Position numbers and translations under genes: made by a program. Source: Myxococcales bacterium (lineage in GTDB: Bacteria; Myxococcota_A; UBA9160; UBA4427). From it: 64,000 nucleotides of DNA. This document shows positions 54,649 to 63,907 of the stretch, piece by piece. Where the stretch lies: NCBI GenBank assembly GCA_012960035.1, contig DUBZ01000102.1:1-64000 (forward strand), written 5' to 3'. A model generated the notes under the pieces. The model made no database searches, was not told where the DNA came from, and was given only the letters and a program-made list of their open reading frames with translations. Positions within the stretch are counted from its first letter, which is position 1. Each line of letters starts with the position of its first letter.

Positions 54649-55143
54649 ATGGAAATCAGTTGGCGCGACCTCGAAGCGATCAAGCGCGTAAAATATAAAT
54701 ACATGCGCTGCGTCGACCTAAAACTCTGGAAAGAAATGGAAACCTGCTTCACCGAAGGTGCAACCGCGGGCTACAGCGGTGGGAAGTACAGCGCCGACGG
54801 ACGCAAAGCCATCATCGAATTTCTCGTGCGCGGCCTCGGGAGCACCGAGATCTTGACGAGCCACACGGTTCATCATCCTGAGATCGATCTAGTAAGCGAA
54901 ACCGAAGCGACCGGAACCTGGTCTCTCGAAGACACGGTCATTCACGAAACCTTTGGGCTCACGATCCAAGGCTCGGCCTTCTACGAAGACCGTTACGTCA
55001 AAGAAACCGATGGACAGTGGCGTATCGCGCATACGGGGTATGTCCGAACCTATGAAGAAATGTTCGCTCGAGCGTCGATCGAGGGCATACGGCTCACCGC
55101 GCATCGATGGAAGACCAACGGGCAAAGCGAAATCGACGCGTAA
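54649..55143 (+). CDS. NTF2-like (SnoaL-type) protein
   Basis: 164 residues. RDLEAIKRVKYKYMRCVDLK with ACFTEGA-type CFTEGATAGYSGGKYS is the usual SnoaL_4 opening, with sheet strands ATGTWSLEDTVI and YEDRYVKETDGQWRIAHTGY. ATG 54649 (AAAGGA nine bases upstream) is chosen over ATG 54628. It is convergent with the epimerase gene. It belongs to the same fold as the protein at 45348 but is clearly a different subgroup. Confidence 0.82.
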   Translation: MEISWRDLEAIKRVKYKYMRCVDLKLWKEMETCFTEGATAGYSGGKYSADGRKAIIEFLVRGLGSTEILTSHTVHHPEIDLVSETEATGTWSLEDTVIHETFGLTIQGSAFYEDRYVKETDGQWRIAHTGYVRTYEEMFARASIEGIRLTAHRWKTNGQSEIDA

Positions 55144-55191
55144 GCAACTCGCGTCCTCTCGTCCCGGCTCACTCGCGAAGCACCCAAGCCT

Positions 55192-56298
55192 CTACTTCCG
55201 ATACGGGTGGTGCCAGACCACTTCCTTACGAGGGATATCGGCAATCGCATTTCCAAACTCAGACGCGAGCTTGCGCCATGCCGCGACGACTCCATCTTCG
55301 TGCTCATAGTCGAACGGATCACCGAGGTTGAGTTCCGCCTCATCGCCCGGAGGCAACGGATTATCCATGTACCAACTTGCGGTTCGCTCGACAGCGTCTT
55401 CGAAACTCACAACGTCGCGATAGCCGAGTTGCTCCTTGATCTTATCGATGCTTGGATGCCAATGATGACGATAGAGAAGCTGCGGCGGTGACGCGCGGAA
55501 GCCTTCTGGCAAAAGATGAAAAGGAATGTCGATCAATTCGAATTCATGTCCAAGGGCCGAGCAGAGCTGAGCCACCCATTCGTGGTTGTACTGCAAACGG
55601 TCGTCGCGAATGTTGTAGATCTGCCCCCCGGAATTTTCCGGCTGTTCGACGGCCAGCATGATGGCGTGAGCGATGTTCTCAGCGTAGCCGCGCGCAATAA
55701 TCGTGAGCCCGCCGCCCGGCATGATGAGCGTGCGACGTTGATCTCGCACCCGTCGCACAACGCCCCATTCTGCCGGACAAATGTTCGACGGCCCGTAGAC
55801 CAACGGATAGCGAAAGTGAGTCCCATTGAAGTCGCCCGCGGCATGGCCCTGCATCACGAGCCCTTCCATCCCGCGCACCGCCATGGAGAACTGCGACTCG
55901 GTTTCGTCCGAAGCCAGGGCATGGTCTTCGGGAAGAGACAGCGGCGTGGGCTCCATGGTCTCCCACGGATTCCGGGCGATCATGTCGCCCCACCCTTTGT
56001 AGATCGGAGCGAGCCCGCCGACCGAAATAAAACGCGCGGTCTTGCCCACCACAGCCTTCGTCACATGTTTGAGCATGCCGTACGTCGCGACGATCAAGTC
56101 GTAGTGCTTACCTTCGAGGGCATCCTCGAGCGCATCGCGCTTATACGGGCTGGCGTGAATGTGCGCGACTTCTTCCGGCAAGTCAGGTTTGTGATTCCCG
56201 GTATGCAGGATCGTCACCTGGTAGTCGCGCTCTAACAATTGACGGACGATGACGATCCCGGTCGCACCGGCGCCACCGATCACGAGTGCATTCGGCAT
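55192..56298 (-). CDS. NAD-dependent epimerase/dehydratase-family protein
   Basis: 368 residues. Rossmann motif LVIGGAGATGIVIVRQLLER at the N-terminus, then YDLIVATYGMLKHVTKAVVG, FRYPLVYGPSNICPAEWG and GGQIYNIRDDRLQYNHEWV. The usual YxxxK is not evident, so it may be an atypical SDR without classical catalysis. GGAGACAAA precedes the ATG. It stands alone between the NTF2-like gene and a decayed region. Confidence 0.8.
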   Translation of the reverse strand: MPNALVIGGAGATGIVIVRQLLERDYQVTILHTGNHKPDLPEEVAHIHASPYKRDALEDALEGKHYDLIVATYGMLKHVTKAVVGKTARFISVGGLAPIYKGWGDMIARNPWETMEPTPLSLPEDHALASDETESQFSMAVRGMEGLVMQGHAAGDFNGTHFRYPLVYGPSNICPAEWGVVRRVRDQRRTLIMPGGGLTIIARGYAENIAHAIMLAVEQPENSGGQIYNIRDDRLQYNHEWVAQLCSALGHEFELIDIPFHLLPEGFRASPPQLLYRHHWHPSIDKIKEQLGYRDVVSFEDAVERTASWYMDNPLPPGDEAELNLGDPFDYEHEDGVVAAWRKLASEFGNAIADIPRKEVVWHHPYRK

Positions 56299-56852
56299 TT
56301 TGTCTCCACTCTAAAGGTTCGAAGGCGCCGACGATAACGGATCCATCAGCGGCCCGGCCAGCGGAACTAGAACAAGTACGCGACGCTGAAGCTCGACAGA
56401 ACGTTGATGCCAAATTGCGTTTCGCACAAAAAAGCCCATCCCCATTTATCATCGTTGACTCGTACCAAAAGCCAAGCCCCAAGTAGGGTTTTATGCGTCC
56501 AACAGATTGACCCGCTTTGCCAACGCGACCGCCGACCTATGTCTCGAGCGGCGCACCGCTCTGCTCTTAGGCGCCAGAAGTCGATGCAACGAAAATTAAC
56601 AATGTCATCACCAAGCCAACCCAACCGAACTTCATTTTCGACTCCTTCAGATGCGTGGCGGTACGCATCTGCAGACATTCGAAAGCCATGCCACAAGGCA
56701 ACGGGAGCGTCCGGGGTCGTAGACCGGGAATTTAGGCCCCGTCACGGGATCTTCAGAACGCACCCATACGCGAGCATTGGAGCCATGGCATTGATGTAGA
56801 AGCCCCATCAAACTATGGGCTGCGCGAAACCGAAACAATGGAGACTCTAACC
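56299..56852. other. Intergenic region with decayed gene
   Basis: About 550 bp between the epimerase and amidohydrolase genes. Apart from the decayed minus-strand gene described at 56367-56635, I see no credible coding frame. The promoter of the amidohydrolase/CoA-transferase pair should lie between 56640 and 56838. Confidence 0.4.
56367..56635 (-). pseudogene. Decayed exported/outer-membrane protein gene
   Basis: At 56635 an ATG with a good AAGGAG starts a 22-residue signal peptide (MKFGWVGLVMTLLIFVASTS plus GA) that runs straight into TAA (56569-56567). About 90 bp further, in other frames, beta-strand-like pieces appear (YLGLGFWYEST in one frame, FGINVLSSFSVAYLF in another), the latter ending in Phe directly before a stop, as outer-membrane barrels do. 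The distance is too short for a full barrel. It reads as a gene reduced by deletion and frameshift. Confidence 0.45.
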
Positions 56853-58019
56853 ATGGCCGCCCCGCTGTTCGAACAACACCGCGTCATCGACATCGACACT
56901 CACGTCACCGAACCGCCGGACGTCTTTACGTCACGCATTGCGAGCAAGTGGCGAGACGACATACCCCAGATACGAGACGTCGATGGGCGCGACATCTGGA
57001 TGGTGGGCGACACCCTGATCGGTATGCCCGGCGCGTATTCAATGGCAGGACACACCGGAACGATTCCGGACTTCCCCAAAAAGTACAACGAAATCGCGGA
57101 TTCGATGATGAAGCCGAAAGCACGTCTTGCGTTCATGGACGAAGAGAAGATCTACGCGAACGTTCTCTATCCAAACGTCGGTGGCTTTGGCGCAGCTGGC
57201 TTTCTTCGCTTGAACGACAGTGAACTCATGCTCGAATGCGTGCGCGTCTACAACGACTTTTTGTTTGAATGGGCGAGCGCCGATCCCAAACGCCTGATCC
57301 CGGTGATGTCGACTCCGTTTTGGGATGTCCAAGCGTCGGCCAGAGAGATCGAACGATGCGCTGCGAAGGGCTACCGCGCAGTCTTGATGTGCAACCAACC
57401 CCAGGACTTCGGGATGCCCTTCTTGCGCGACAAGCACTGGGATCCGATCTGGGCGGCCGCGCAGGCCACGGGCATGAGTGTGTCCTTTCATATCGGGGGT
57501 GGCGACCTCTCCGACTTGCTCGAAGACCCCGCCAACATCGGATACAAGGCCAACTTTGCCCGCGCCTCCGCGCTTGTGTTTCTCGACAACGGACGTTGCC
57601 TCGCCGACCTGATCTTCGGCGGGATCTGCCACCGCTTCCCGGACCTCAAGATGGTCTCCGTCGAAAGTGGGGTCGGTTGGATTCCCTTCGTCCTCGAAGC
57701 CCTCGACTGGCAGTGGAAGAATTCGGGGGTGACCACGGAGAACCCCGCCTACGACTTGCTTCCGAGCGAATACTTTCGACGGCAAATCTACGGAAGTTTC
57801 TGGTTCGAGGAACAAGGCTTGCCGAACGCCATCGCGTGCTACCCGGACAACATCTTGTACGAAACTGACTACCCGCACCCAACCTGTATGGCACCCGGCC
57901 CCGCATCGGCGGGCACGCATCCTGGGATCTACGCCGAAAAGGCATTGGCCGGGGTCAATAAACAAGACGTCGCAAAGGTGCTCCACGGAAACGCCGCTGT
58001 GCTTTACGGGATCGAATAA
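56853..58019 (+). CDS. Amidohydrolase family 2 protein
   Basis: 388 residues from ATG 56853, with GGAG (inside an upstream ATG-GAG at 56838) eight bases before it. The metal motif VIDIDTHVTEP (DxH) is at the N-terminus, His in VSFHIGGGD is in the middle, and Asp in YETDYPHP is near the end. The family (ACMSD-like, PF04909 type) contains decarboxylases and hydrolases of aromatic and unsaturated acids. Its stop overlaps the tandem CoA-transferase start (TAATG), so the two are coupled. Confidence 0.88.
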   Translation: MAAPLFEQHRVIDIDTHVTEPPDVFTSRIASKWRDDIPQIRDVDGRDIWMVGDTLIGMPGAYSMAGHTGTIPDFPKKYNEIADSMMKPKARLAFMDEEKIYANVLYPNVGGFGAAGFLRLNDSELMLECVRVYNDFLFEWASADPKRLIPVMSTPFWDVQASAREIERCAAKGYRAVLMCNQPQDFGMPFLRDKHWDPIWAAAQATGMSVSFHIGGGDLSDLLEDPANIGYKANFARASALVFLDNGRCLADLIFGGICHRFPDLKMVSVESGVGWIPFVLEALDWQWKNSGVTTENPAYDLLPSEYFRRQIYGSFWFEEQGLPNAIACYPDNILYETDYPHPTCMAPGPASAGTHPGIYAEKALAGVNKQDVAKVLHGNAAVLYGIE

Positions 58020-60409
58020 TGGTGGGACTTCTCGGAGTTCGAGTCGTCGATTTTACGAGCCAGATTGCGGGTCCCTACTGCACGAAACTCTTTGCAGACG
58101 CGGGCGCCGACATCATAAAAGTAGAAACGACCCATGGCGATCCACTGCGAACCTGGACGGCAAGCGGCGAAGACCTTGGCGGCTGCGATAGCCCGCTGTT
58201 TCGATTTCTCAATGCGTCGAAGCGAAGCGTCGTCGGGGAACTGGGCGACAAGGCAATCGGCGACCTCATCGCCCAAGCGGATCTCGTGGTCGAAGACTTC
58301 GGGCCCGACGCAACGATCGACCGGAACGCTCTGCTGCGCGCAAATCCTGCGCTGGTGTTGCTCTCGATTTCTCCATTTGGTCTCACGGGCCCGTACGCGA
58401 CACGGCCGGCAACCGAGTTTACGATTCAGGCAGAAGCCGCGTCGACAGGCGGACGTGGTCTGCCTGGGCGCGAACCTTTTCAAGCCGGCGGTCGTGTTAC
58501 CGAATGGGTCTCCGGAACGTTTGCCGCGGCGGGTGCACTTGCGGCGGTGCGCGGTGCCCAACGTACCGGGCGCGGAGAACACATCGATTTTTCGATACAA
58601 GCCTGCATGTGCATGTCCTCAACGGTCTTCATTGACCTGATGTGGTCGCTCCTCGAAATTGAAAAAGACGAGTCGAGTGGCCAAAGCAGCGAATCCCCTT
58701 CGATCGAACCGTCCAAAGACGGCTACGTGGGCTTCAACACCAACACGGCGCAACAATTCTCTGACTTCTTGCTTTTGATTGAACGGCCGGATTTACGCGA
58801 AACCGGCGAGTTCGATTCTGCGATGCAACGCGCCGCACGACTCGATGAGTGGCAGACCATTCTTCGCACTTGGACGCGAGAACACACCACGGCGGACATC
58901 ATCGAACAGGCGCGGCTGTTTCGGATTCCCGTGGCCCAGGTTGGAAATGGCCGCAGCGTCCTCGAACACGAACAGTTGGTTGCGCGTGGCATCTATGTCG
59001 ACTCGCCCGCCGACCCAAACGCCCCGAGCTTCAAAGCCCCGCAACCGCCATACAGAATTGATGGCGAACGCCCTCCGGCACCGAGGCCCGCACCGCGGCT
59101 CGGCGAACACAGCGGTGATGCTGCTTTTCAAGGAGACGCGCGAACCCGCCGAGGGCAAGAGAAGCCGTCTCTACCGCTGGCGGGCGTCCGCGTCGTAGAC
59201 GCGACCACGTGGTGGGCCGGCCCGTCCGCCACCCACGCCCTGGCCGCGCTTGGCGCAGACGTCATCCATGTTGAATCGATCCAGCGCATCGACGGAGGCC
59301 GCACCCTTGGAGGGATGCTCGTCGGCAAGTACGACGATTGGTGGGAGGCCGGCAACATTTTCCTCGCCGCAAACACCAACAAGCGTGACGTGACTGCGGA
59401 CCTTTCAAGCCCTCGCGGCCGCGAGATCCTCAACCGACTCATTGCGACTGCAGACATCTTCGTCGAAAACTTTTCGCCGCGTGTGATGGAAGGATTCGGC
59501 ATCGACTGGAAGCACGTCCAGGCCCTCAACCCCCGCTGCATCATGGTACGCATGCCGGCCTTCGGCCTCGACGGCCCGTGGCGCGACAACGTGGGCTTCG
59601 CCCAAACGATGGAGCAGCTCTCTGGGATGGCTTGGCTGACCGGACATCCCGACGACCAGCCCCGTATCCAACGAGGTCCGTGCGACCCACTTGCGGGCAT
59701 GCACGCCACCTTCGCAATGCTTGTCGCCCTGGCCGAACGAGACAAGTCGGGTCGCGGCCACTTCGTCGAATGCGGCATGGTTGAAGGCGCGTTGAACGTT
59801 GCTGCCGAACAAGTGATTGAGTTTACAGCGCACGGTCATCTGCAAGAACGCATGGGCAACCGTTGCCCTGAAGCAGCGCCACAGGGTTTGTACCCGTGCG
59901 CGGATCACGATACGCAGAACCACCCACGTTGGCTCGCACTTTCTATCGCGAACGACGAACAGTGGAGTGCGCTGCTCGAGTGGCTAGGCAACCCAAGTTG
60001 GTCTACGGCGCTTGCACAAGCCAATGCCGCCGAGCGCCATGCTGCCCACGACAAGATCGACGAACATTTGCGCAAAGCGTTTTCGGACCGCGACCGGGAC
60101 GAATGTATCGACGCGCTCATTGCGATCGGGGTCCCCGCCGCGTCCCTCACGAACCCGCGCTGGACAGCCCATCATCCGCAGCTGCTCGATCGCGGGTTCT
60201 ACGAAAGCGTCGACCATCCCGTCGTCGGGACTCACCCGATTGCCACGCTTCCCTACCGCTTTGCATCGGTCGACCAATGGATCCGAAGCGGCGCCCCGGT
60301 TCTCGGTGCGCACAACCGAGAAGTCCTGCTAGAAGTCGGCTACGACGCAGACGAAATCGACGGGCTCGAAGCCGACAGCATCATAGGGAGTCGGCCCGAG
60401 GGCGTCTGA
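58019..60409 (+). CDS. Tandem CaiB/BaiF (family III) CoA-transferase
   Basis: 796 residues with two complete CoA-transferase domains (about 1-365 and 385-796). N-terminal half: GVRVVDFTSQIAGPYCTKL, then GADIIKVETTHGDPLRTW. C-terminal half: GVRVVDATTWWAGPSATHAL, then GADVIHVESIQRIDGGR. The catalytic Asp is present only in the C-terminal half (RGPCDPLAG); the N-terminal half has GGRVTEWVSG. It shares design with the gene at 30039. It is coupled to the upstream amidohydrolase. Substrate unknown. Confidence 0.86.
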   Translation: MVGLLGVRVVDFTSQIAGPYCTKLFADAGADIIKVETTHGDPLRTWTASGEDLGGCDSPLFRFLNASKRSVVGELGDKAIGDLIAQADLVVEDFGPDATIDRNALLRANPALVLLSISPFGLTGPYATRPATEFTIQAEAASTGGRGLPGREPFQAGGRVTEWVSGTFAAAGALAAVRGAQRTGRGEHIDFSIQACMCMSSTVFIDLMWSLLEIEKDESSGQSSESPSIEPSKDGYVGFNTNTAQQFSDFLLLIERPDLRETGEFDSAMQRAARLDEWQTILRTWTREHTTADIIEQARLFRIPVAQVGNGRSVLEHEQLVARGIYVDSPADPNAPSFKAPQPPYRIDGERPPAPRPAPRLGEHSGDAAFQGDARTRRGQEKPSLPLAGVRVVDATTWWAGPSATHALAALGADVIHVESIQRIDGGRTLGGMLVGKYDDWWEAGNIFLAANTNKRDVTADLSSPRGREILNRLIATADIFVENFSPRVMEGFGIDWKHVQALNPRCIMVRMPAFGLDGPWRDNVGFAQTMEQLSGMAWLTGHPDDQPRIQRGPCDPLAGMHATFAMLVALAERDKSGRGHFVECGMVEGALNVAAEQVIEFTAHGHLQERMGNRCPEAAPQGLYPCADHDTQNHPRWLALSIANDEQWSALLEWLGNPSWSTALAQANAAERHAAHDKIDEHLRKAFSDRDRDECIDALIAIGVPAASLTNPRWTAHHPQLLDRGFYESVDHPVVGTHPIATLPYRFASVDQWIRSGAPVLGAHNREVLLEVGYDADEIDGLEADSIIGSRPEGV

Positions 60410-60414
60410 GCACA

Positions 60415-60431
60415 ACGCACACGCAGTGCGT
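60415..60431. terminator. Hairpin between convergent genes
   Basis: ACGCAC, loop acgca, GTGCGT: 6 bp stem between the stops of the tandem CoA-transferase and the exported methyltransferase-like gene. No T-run; a possible bidirectional terminator. Confidence 0.3.
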
Positions 60432-60441
60432 CGGGCTTGGT

Positions 60442-61323
60442 TTATGGCAACGCGGGGACTTCGGCCAACCGTGGCGGGCTTACAAACACTTTGCCGACCT
60501 GCCCACCTGGGTAGCTCAGCGGCCCCTTGCTTTCGGCAGGCAGCCAGCCACGCCCGTTTGGCGCGCGTCCACCCTTCATATAGCCAAACGCAGGAGCGCG
60601 GTAGAACGCTTCTGGTGAATTGTCCGCGATGCCGAAGCGTTCGAAGTACTTCTCTGCGACGAAGAACAGGTTCACGCCGTTTTCGGATGCGTGAACGAGT
60701 TCATAGCCCTTCTTCTTGCCGAGTTCGTAGAGCGCTTGAATGCTTGCGCCGTAGTAGTCTGTCGAGTCGGCGTGGTTCATCGGGTGATATCGAACGACCG
60801 CACTCACGGGCGGAGCGAACGCGGCGTTGTATTCGATTTGCACGAGCTTGGGACGGAAGTCATGGATGACCTTCCAAATCCAATAGTCGTTGCTGTCGAT
60901 GTCGATCACCAAGAAGTCTAGATCTGCGGGAACCCCGACTTCTTCGAACAGGTGTTCAATATTGCCTGGCCAGATCCACGCGTTGAGGTTCACGACCCCA
61001 GGAAATACCTTGGTGTTTTCAACCAGCATCTTGAACGCGGCGGGGTTGCCCTCGATCTGCAGTCCGCGCCAACCCTGCTCATAGAGCCTGCGCACATTGC
61101 TACCGTGAAGTCCGTCTCCCGCACCGAATTCGACCGCGAACCGCTGCGTAGGTTCGATGAGTTCGAAGATCTTTTCGATTACGCCGTCTTCACCGCCTTG
61201 GGAATAGATCTGCTTTTCGAACTTTGCGAGCGGCAAAGCTTCGGCGCCGTATGCCGTGATCGGCCAAGCGAGCGTGAGCGCGATGAACGAAAGCAATGCT
61301 TTCGCCACCAGAGTTCTGGGCAT
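60442..61323 (-). CDS. FkbM-like methyltransferase-fold protein with signal peptide
   Basis: 293 residues. The first 26 residues are a signal peptide (ALLSFIALTLAWPITAYGAEA). The rest resembles FkbM-type methyltransferases: AVEFGAGDGLHGSNVRRLYE (SAM motif I), GLQIEGNPAAFKMLVENT, DFLVIDIDSNDYWIWKVI and KLVQIEYNAAF. A SAM enzyme in the periplasm would be odd, since SAM is cytoplasmic. The N-terminus might instead be an anchor with the domain inside, or the fold may have another role. TAGGAG precedes the ATG. The YfhO-like gene is upstream on the same strand, 265 bp away. Confidence 0.72.
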   Translation of the reverse strand: MPRTLVAKALLSFIALTLAWPITAYGAEALPLAKFEKQIYSQGGEDGVIEKIFELIEPTQRFAVEFGAGDGLHGSNVRRLYEQGWRGLQIEGNPAAFKMLVENTKVFPGVVNLNAWIWPGNIEHLFEEVGVPADLDFLVIDIDSNDYWIWKVIHDFRPKLVQIEYNAAFAPPVSAVVRYHPMNHADSTDYYGASIQALYELGKKKGYELVHASENGVNLFFVAEKYFERFGIADNSPEAFYRAPAFGYMKGGRAPNGRGWLPAESKGPLSYPGGQVGKVFVSPPRLAEVPALP

Positions 61324-61588
61324 TTCCTATCTCCTAGGCCATCCATGCGTGTGGAAGTTCGCGCAAGCACTCAGTCGGTCGTCTCTCTCTTTGCATTTCC
61401 GCCCCAAGCGGAAGCCAATACCCCCTCCCGATTGTCTCAGCTTCGAGCATCGAATAGGAAGCACAAATCAGCGGATCGAGTGAGAAGACATCAATTCGCC
61501 CGACAAAGTGTGCAGATCGTGGCCCAAACCGCGAAAAAAATGAATCTGTACCCCTTAGACGGAGATACAAGTGGAGCAAATTCGGGGA

Positions 61589-63907
61589 CTACACCGACCG
61601 CTGACTACGCATGCCGAGACCCCCAAGCAGCAACAGCAAGGCGAGCGCCGAGAACGAAATCGCCGATCCGGCTTGAAAAGATGTTGGGACAAAGCGCATG
61701 TCTACGCGCTTTGCTCCGGCGGGGATCGCCACACCGCGAAACATTGCGTTGACCCGGAACACACTTGTTTCTTCGTCGTCTACCCAGGCACGCCAACCCT
61801 CGTGCCAACTGTCGGTCACGACAAGTACCGAGGGCGAGTTCGCGCCGACATCAAACGAAAGATGCTCGGGACGATGGCGCGTCCGCGCGACGGGCCGAAT
61901 GGCGCCGCTGCCATTTAGGACTGGCCCATTTCCTTCGACTACGGTCGTTCGATAGGGATCGAAACCTCGGGATAACTGCTTTTCCAGATCAACCGCGTCA
62001 ACGGCCCGACGGGTTCGATCCGTGAGGTAGGCGCGGGGCAACGCACCCTCGTTTTGATACAGAGAAGCACCGTAGCCCGCGAGGTGCGAGTCAACATACT
62101 GATGCACGCTCCTCAAACCTCGCGTGCGCTCAGGCCGAGTACTCACAATAAAGCGCACGGATGCCGTGTCGAAGAGCGGAGAATCGAACCGTTGTGGCTT
62201 CGAACCGCTCACGAACTGATCGATGGGTTCGCGTGGATAGCGCTTGCCCATATTGATCAATTGAACGAAGTCTAGGTATTGAAGCGTGACAAGCGGGTTG
62301 TAGCCCCCCACTCCGTCGAAGCCTTGAAGGGTGGGTGTGTTGAGTGGACCGAAGCCGTGAAGCATGATGCGTTCGCCCTGGTAGTCGAACGCGCCCGCAG
62401 TGAGTTCATCGAACTCTGGAACGGTGTCTGGAATTGTACTGCCCGAGGGCGGTGCAGGGCTGGCGGTCGTCACTCCGTGCAACGCACCCAATGCAAGTAG
62501 GTCGATCGCCAGAAGCCCAACGATCACGAGGTGAAGCCATTCGCGTGCATCGCCCGGCTCGACTTCGGGAGCGCGACGTTTGGTCGCAGCGACTGAAGCC
62601 ACGAGTGCAGTGAGCGCGAACCCCGCTGACCAAAGGGCCGACGTCGCAAACGTGCCGCTTATCATGAAAGCAGCGACATGGACAGCAACCACCACACCGG
62701 TTGCAACCGAAAATGCAAGCTTCCACCGTCTATCTGCATGCGTCACAAGACCCTGGATCCCAAAGCCCGCGAGAAATGCGATTCCCACAGCCGCCGGACC
62801 CAGCGCGCGCCCCATCCCGCGAAGTCCGCCGACAAGCCCTGGACTCTGTTCGAACAGCCAACCGTGGACGCCGCCGTAACGGCCCATCGCGATGAGCACG
62901 AGTACCACTACGGCGATGGCGACGGAGCTTGTCACGCCGTTTCGCTGCGAGAACAGTCCGACAACGAGCAGTGGCAAAGCGAGCGAGCCAAGGTAGAAAG
63001 ACCCGCCTTCATGATCGAGAGGCATCCCGGCCCCCAGCCATTCTGCGCTCCCGTTGACGAACATGCCCAGCCACTCGACGAGATGCACGGACCCCATAGA
63101 GGCGAACTCGTACGTCATCCCAAGCGCGCGTGCGGTCGAGGGCAGGTGTTCAACGGCAGGGATCAAAGTCACAGCCGCAAGAGACAGTCCCAGCAACTGT
63201 GTGGCAAAGATCAAACCGAATCGCCGGCCAGCAACGCGAGTTCCCAATTCAACGCGAATGTCTGCTGTGACCCCCAGAACGTAGAACCCGTAAAAAAACA
63301 GGGCTCCGAACAGGACCTGCAGCGTCCCAGCGAAGATCATCATCGCGACCACTGCGGCAGCCCCGACAGCACCGAGGCAGCTTGGCCTCCGCATGAAGCG
63401 ATACGTCGCCCAAAGCCAAGCAGGAATCCAGCATAAGATCGCGAACAGCCCAGGATGTTGTGCTTCGTGCGCGAAATATCCGCAGAGCGCCACCATCAGG
63501 CCCGAACACCAGGCGGCGAGGTTGTCGACCTCATGAGATCGCATCAACCCAAACATCCCGATCGCTGCAAGAAGCGAATGGACGATAAGAAAGATGACAT
63601 AGCCCCAATGGGGGCCCAGAAGCGCAGGAAGCAGTGTGCCTGGATAAAGCAATGCGGTCTGTGGGTCTGCAAAGAACGGAATGCCCAAGAACGCGTGATC
63701 AGACCAAAGTGGGAAGCGCCCTTCTTGCCACGCGCGCACCAGTTCCTGAGTGATCGGATGATGGTAGTGGCGGATGTCGCCTGTGAAGGGGCTGTGTTCA
63801 CCCAACAAAAAGCCGCGCCATGCAAACGGAATCACTAGCAAGTATGAAGCGATCCACCCAAAGGCGGACTCTGACGTCGACTCTGACACAGGATTGTCAC
63901 CCGTCAC
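61589..63907 (-). CDS. YfhO/GT-C-type integral membrane protein
   Basis: 772 residues with about a dozen helices and a C-terminal soluble domain (about 640-735). The first loop has the GT-C pattern: FTGDIRHYHHP, then FPLWSDHAFLGIPFFADPQT followed by ALLYPGT, typical of YfhO-family proteins thought to modify cell-wall or surface polymers with sugars. The C-terminal part (VLVVTDSWHEGWRAWVDDEE) is the usual YfhO tail. The start is GTG 63907 with GAGGCGAG upstream. The gene is complete within the window; nothing is visible in the last 93 bp. Confidence 0.75.
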   Translation of the reverse strand: MTGDNPVSESTSESAFGWIASYLLVIPFAWRGFLLGEHSPFTGDIRHYHHPITQELVRAWQEGRFPLWSDHAFLGIPFFADPQTALLYPGTLLPALLGPHWGYVIFLIVHSLLAAIGMFGLMRSHEVDNLAAWCSGLMVALCGYFAHEAQHPGLFAILCWIPAWLWATYRFMRRPSCLGAVGAAAVVAMMIFAGTLQVLFGALFFYGFYVLGVTADIRVELGTRVAGRRFGLIFATQLLGLSLAAVTLIPAVEHLPSTARALGMTYEFASMGSVHLVEWLGMFVNGSAEWLGAGMPLDHEGGSFYLGSLALPLLVVGLFSQRNGVTSSVAIAVVVLVLIAMGRYGGVHGWLFEQSPGLVGGLRGMGRALGPAAVGIAFLAGFGIQGLVTHADRRWKLAFSVATGVVVAVHVAAFMISGTFATSALWSAGFALTALVASVAATKRRAPEVEPGDAREWLHLVIVGLLAIDLLALGALHGVTTASPAPPSGSTIPDTVPEFDELTAGAFDYQGERIMLHGFGPLNTPTLQGFDGVGGYNPLVTLQYLDFVQLINMGKRYPREPIDQFVSGSKPQRFDSPLFDTASVRFIVSTRPERTRGLRSVHQYVDSHLAGYGASLYQNEGALPRAYLTDRTRRAVDAVDLEKQLSRGFDPYRTTVVEGNGPVLNGSGAIRPVARTRHRPEHLSFDVGANSPSVLVVTDSWHEGWRAWVDDEETSVFRVNAMFRGVAIPAGAKRVDMRFVPTSFQAGSAISFSALALLLLLGGLGMRSQRSV

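Noticed and set aside
57039..57986. 315-codon minus-strand frame
   Set aside because: Antisense to the amidohydrolase; long antisense frames are common in this GC-rich codon pattern.
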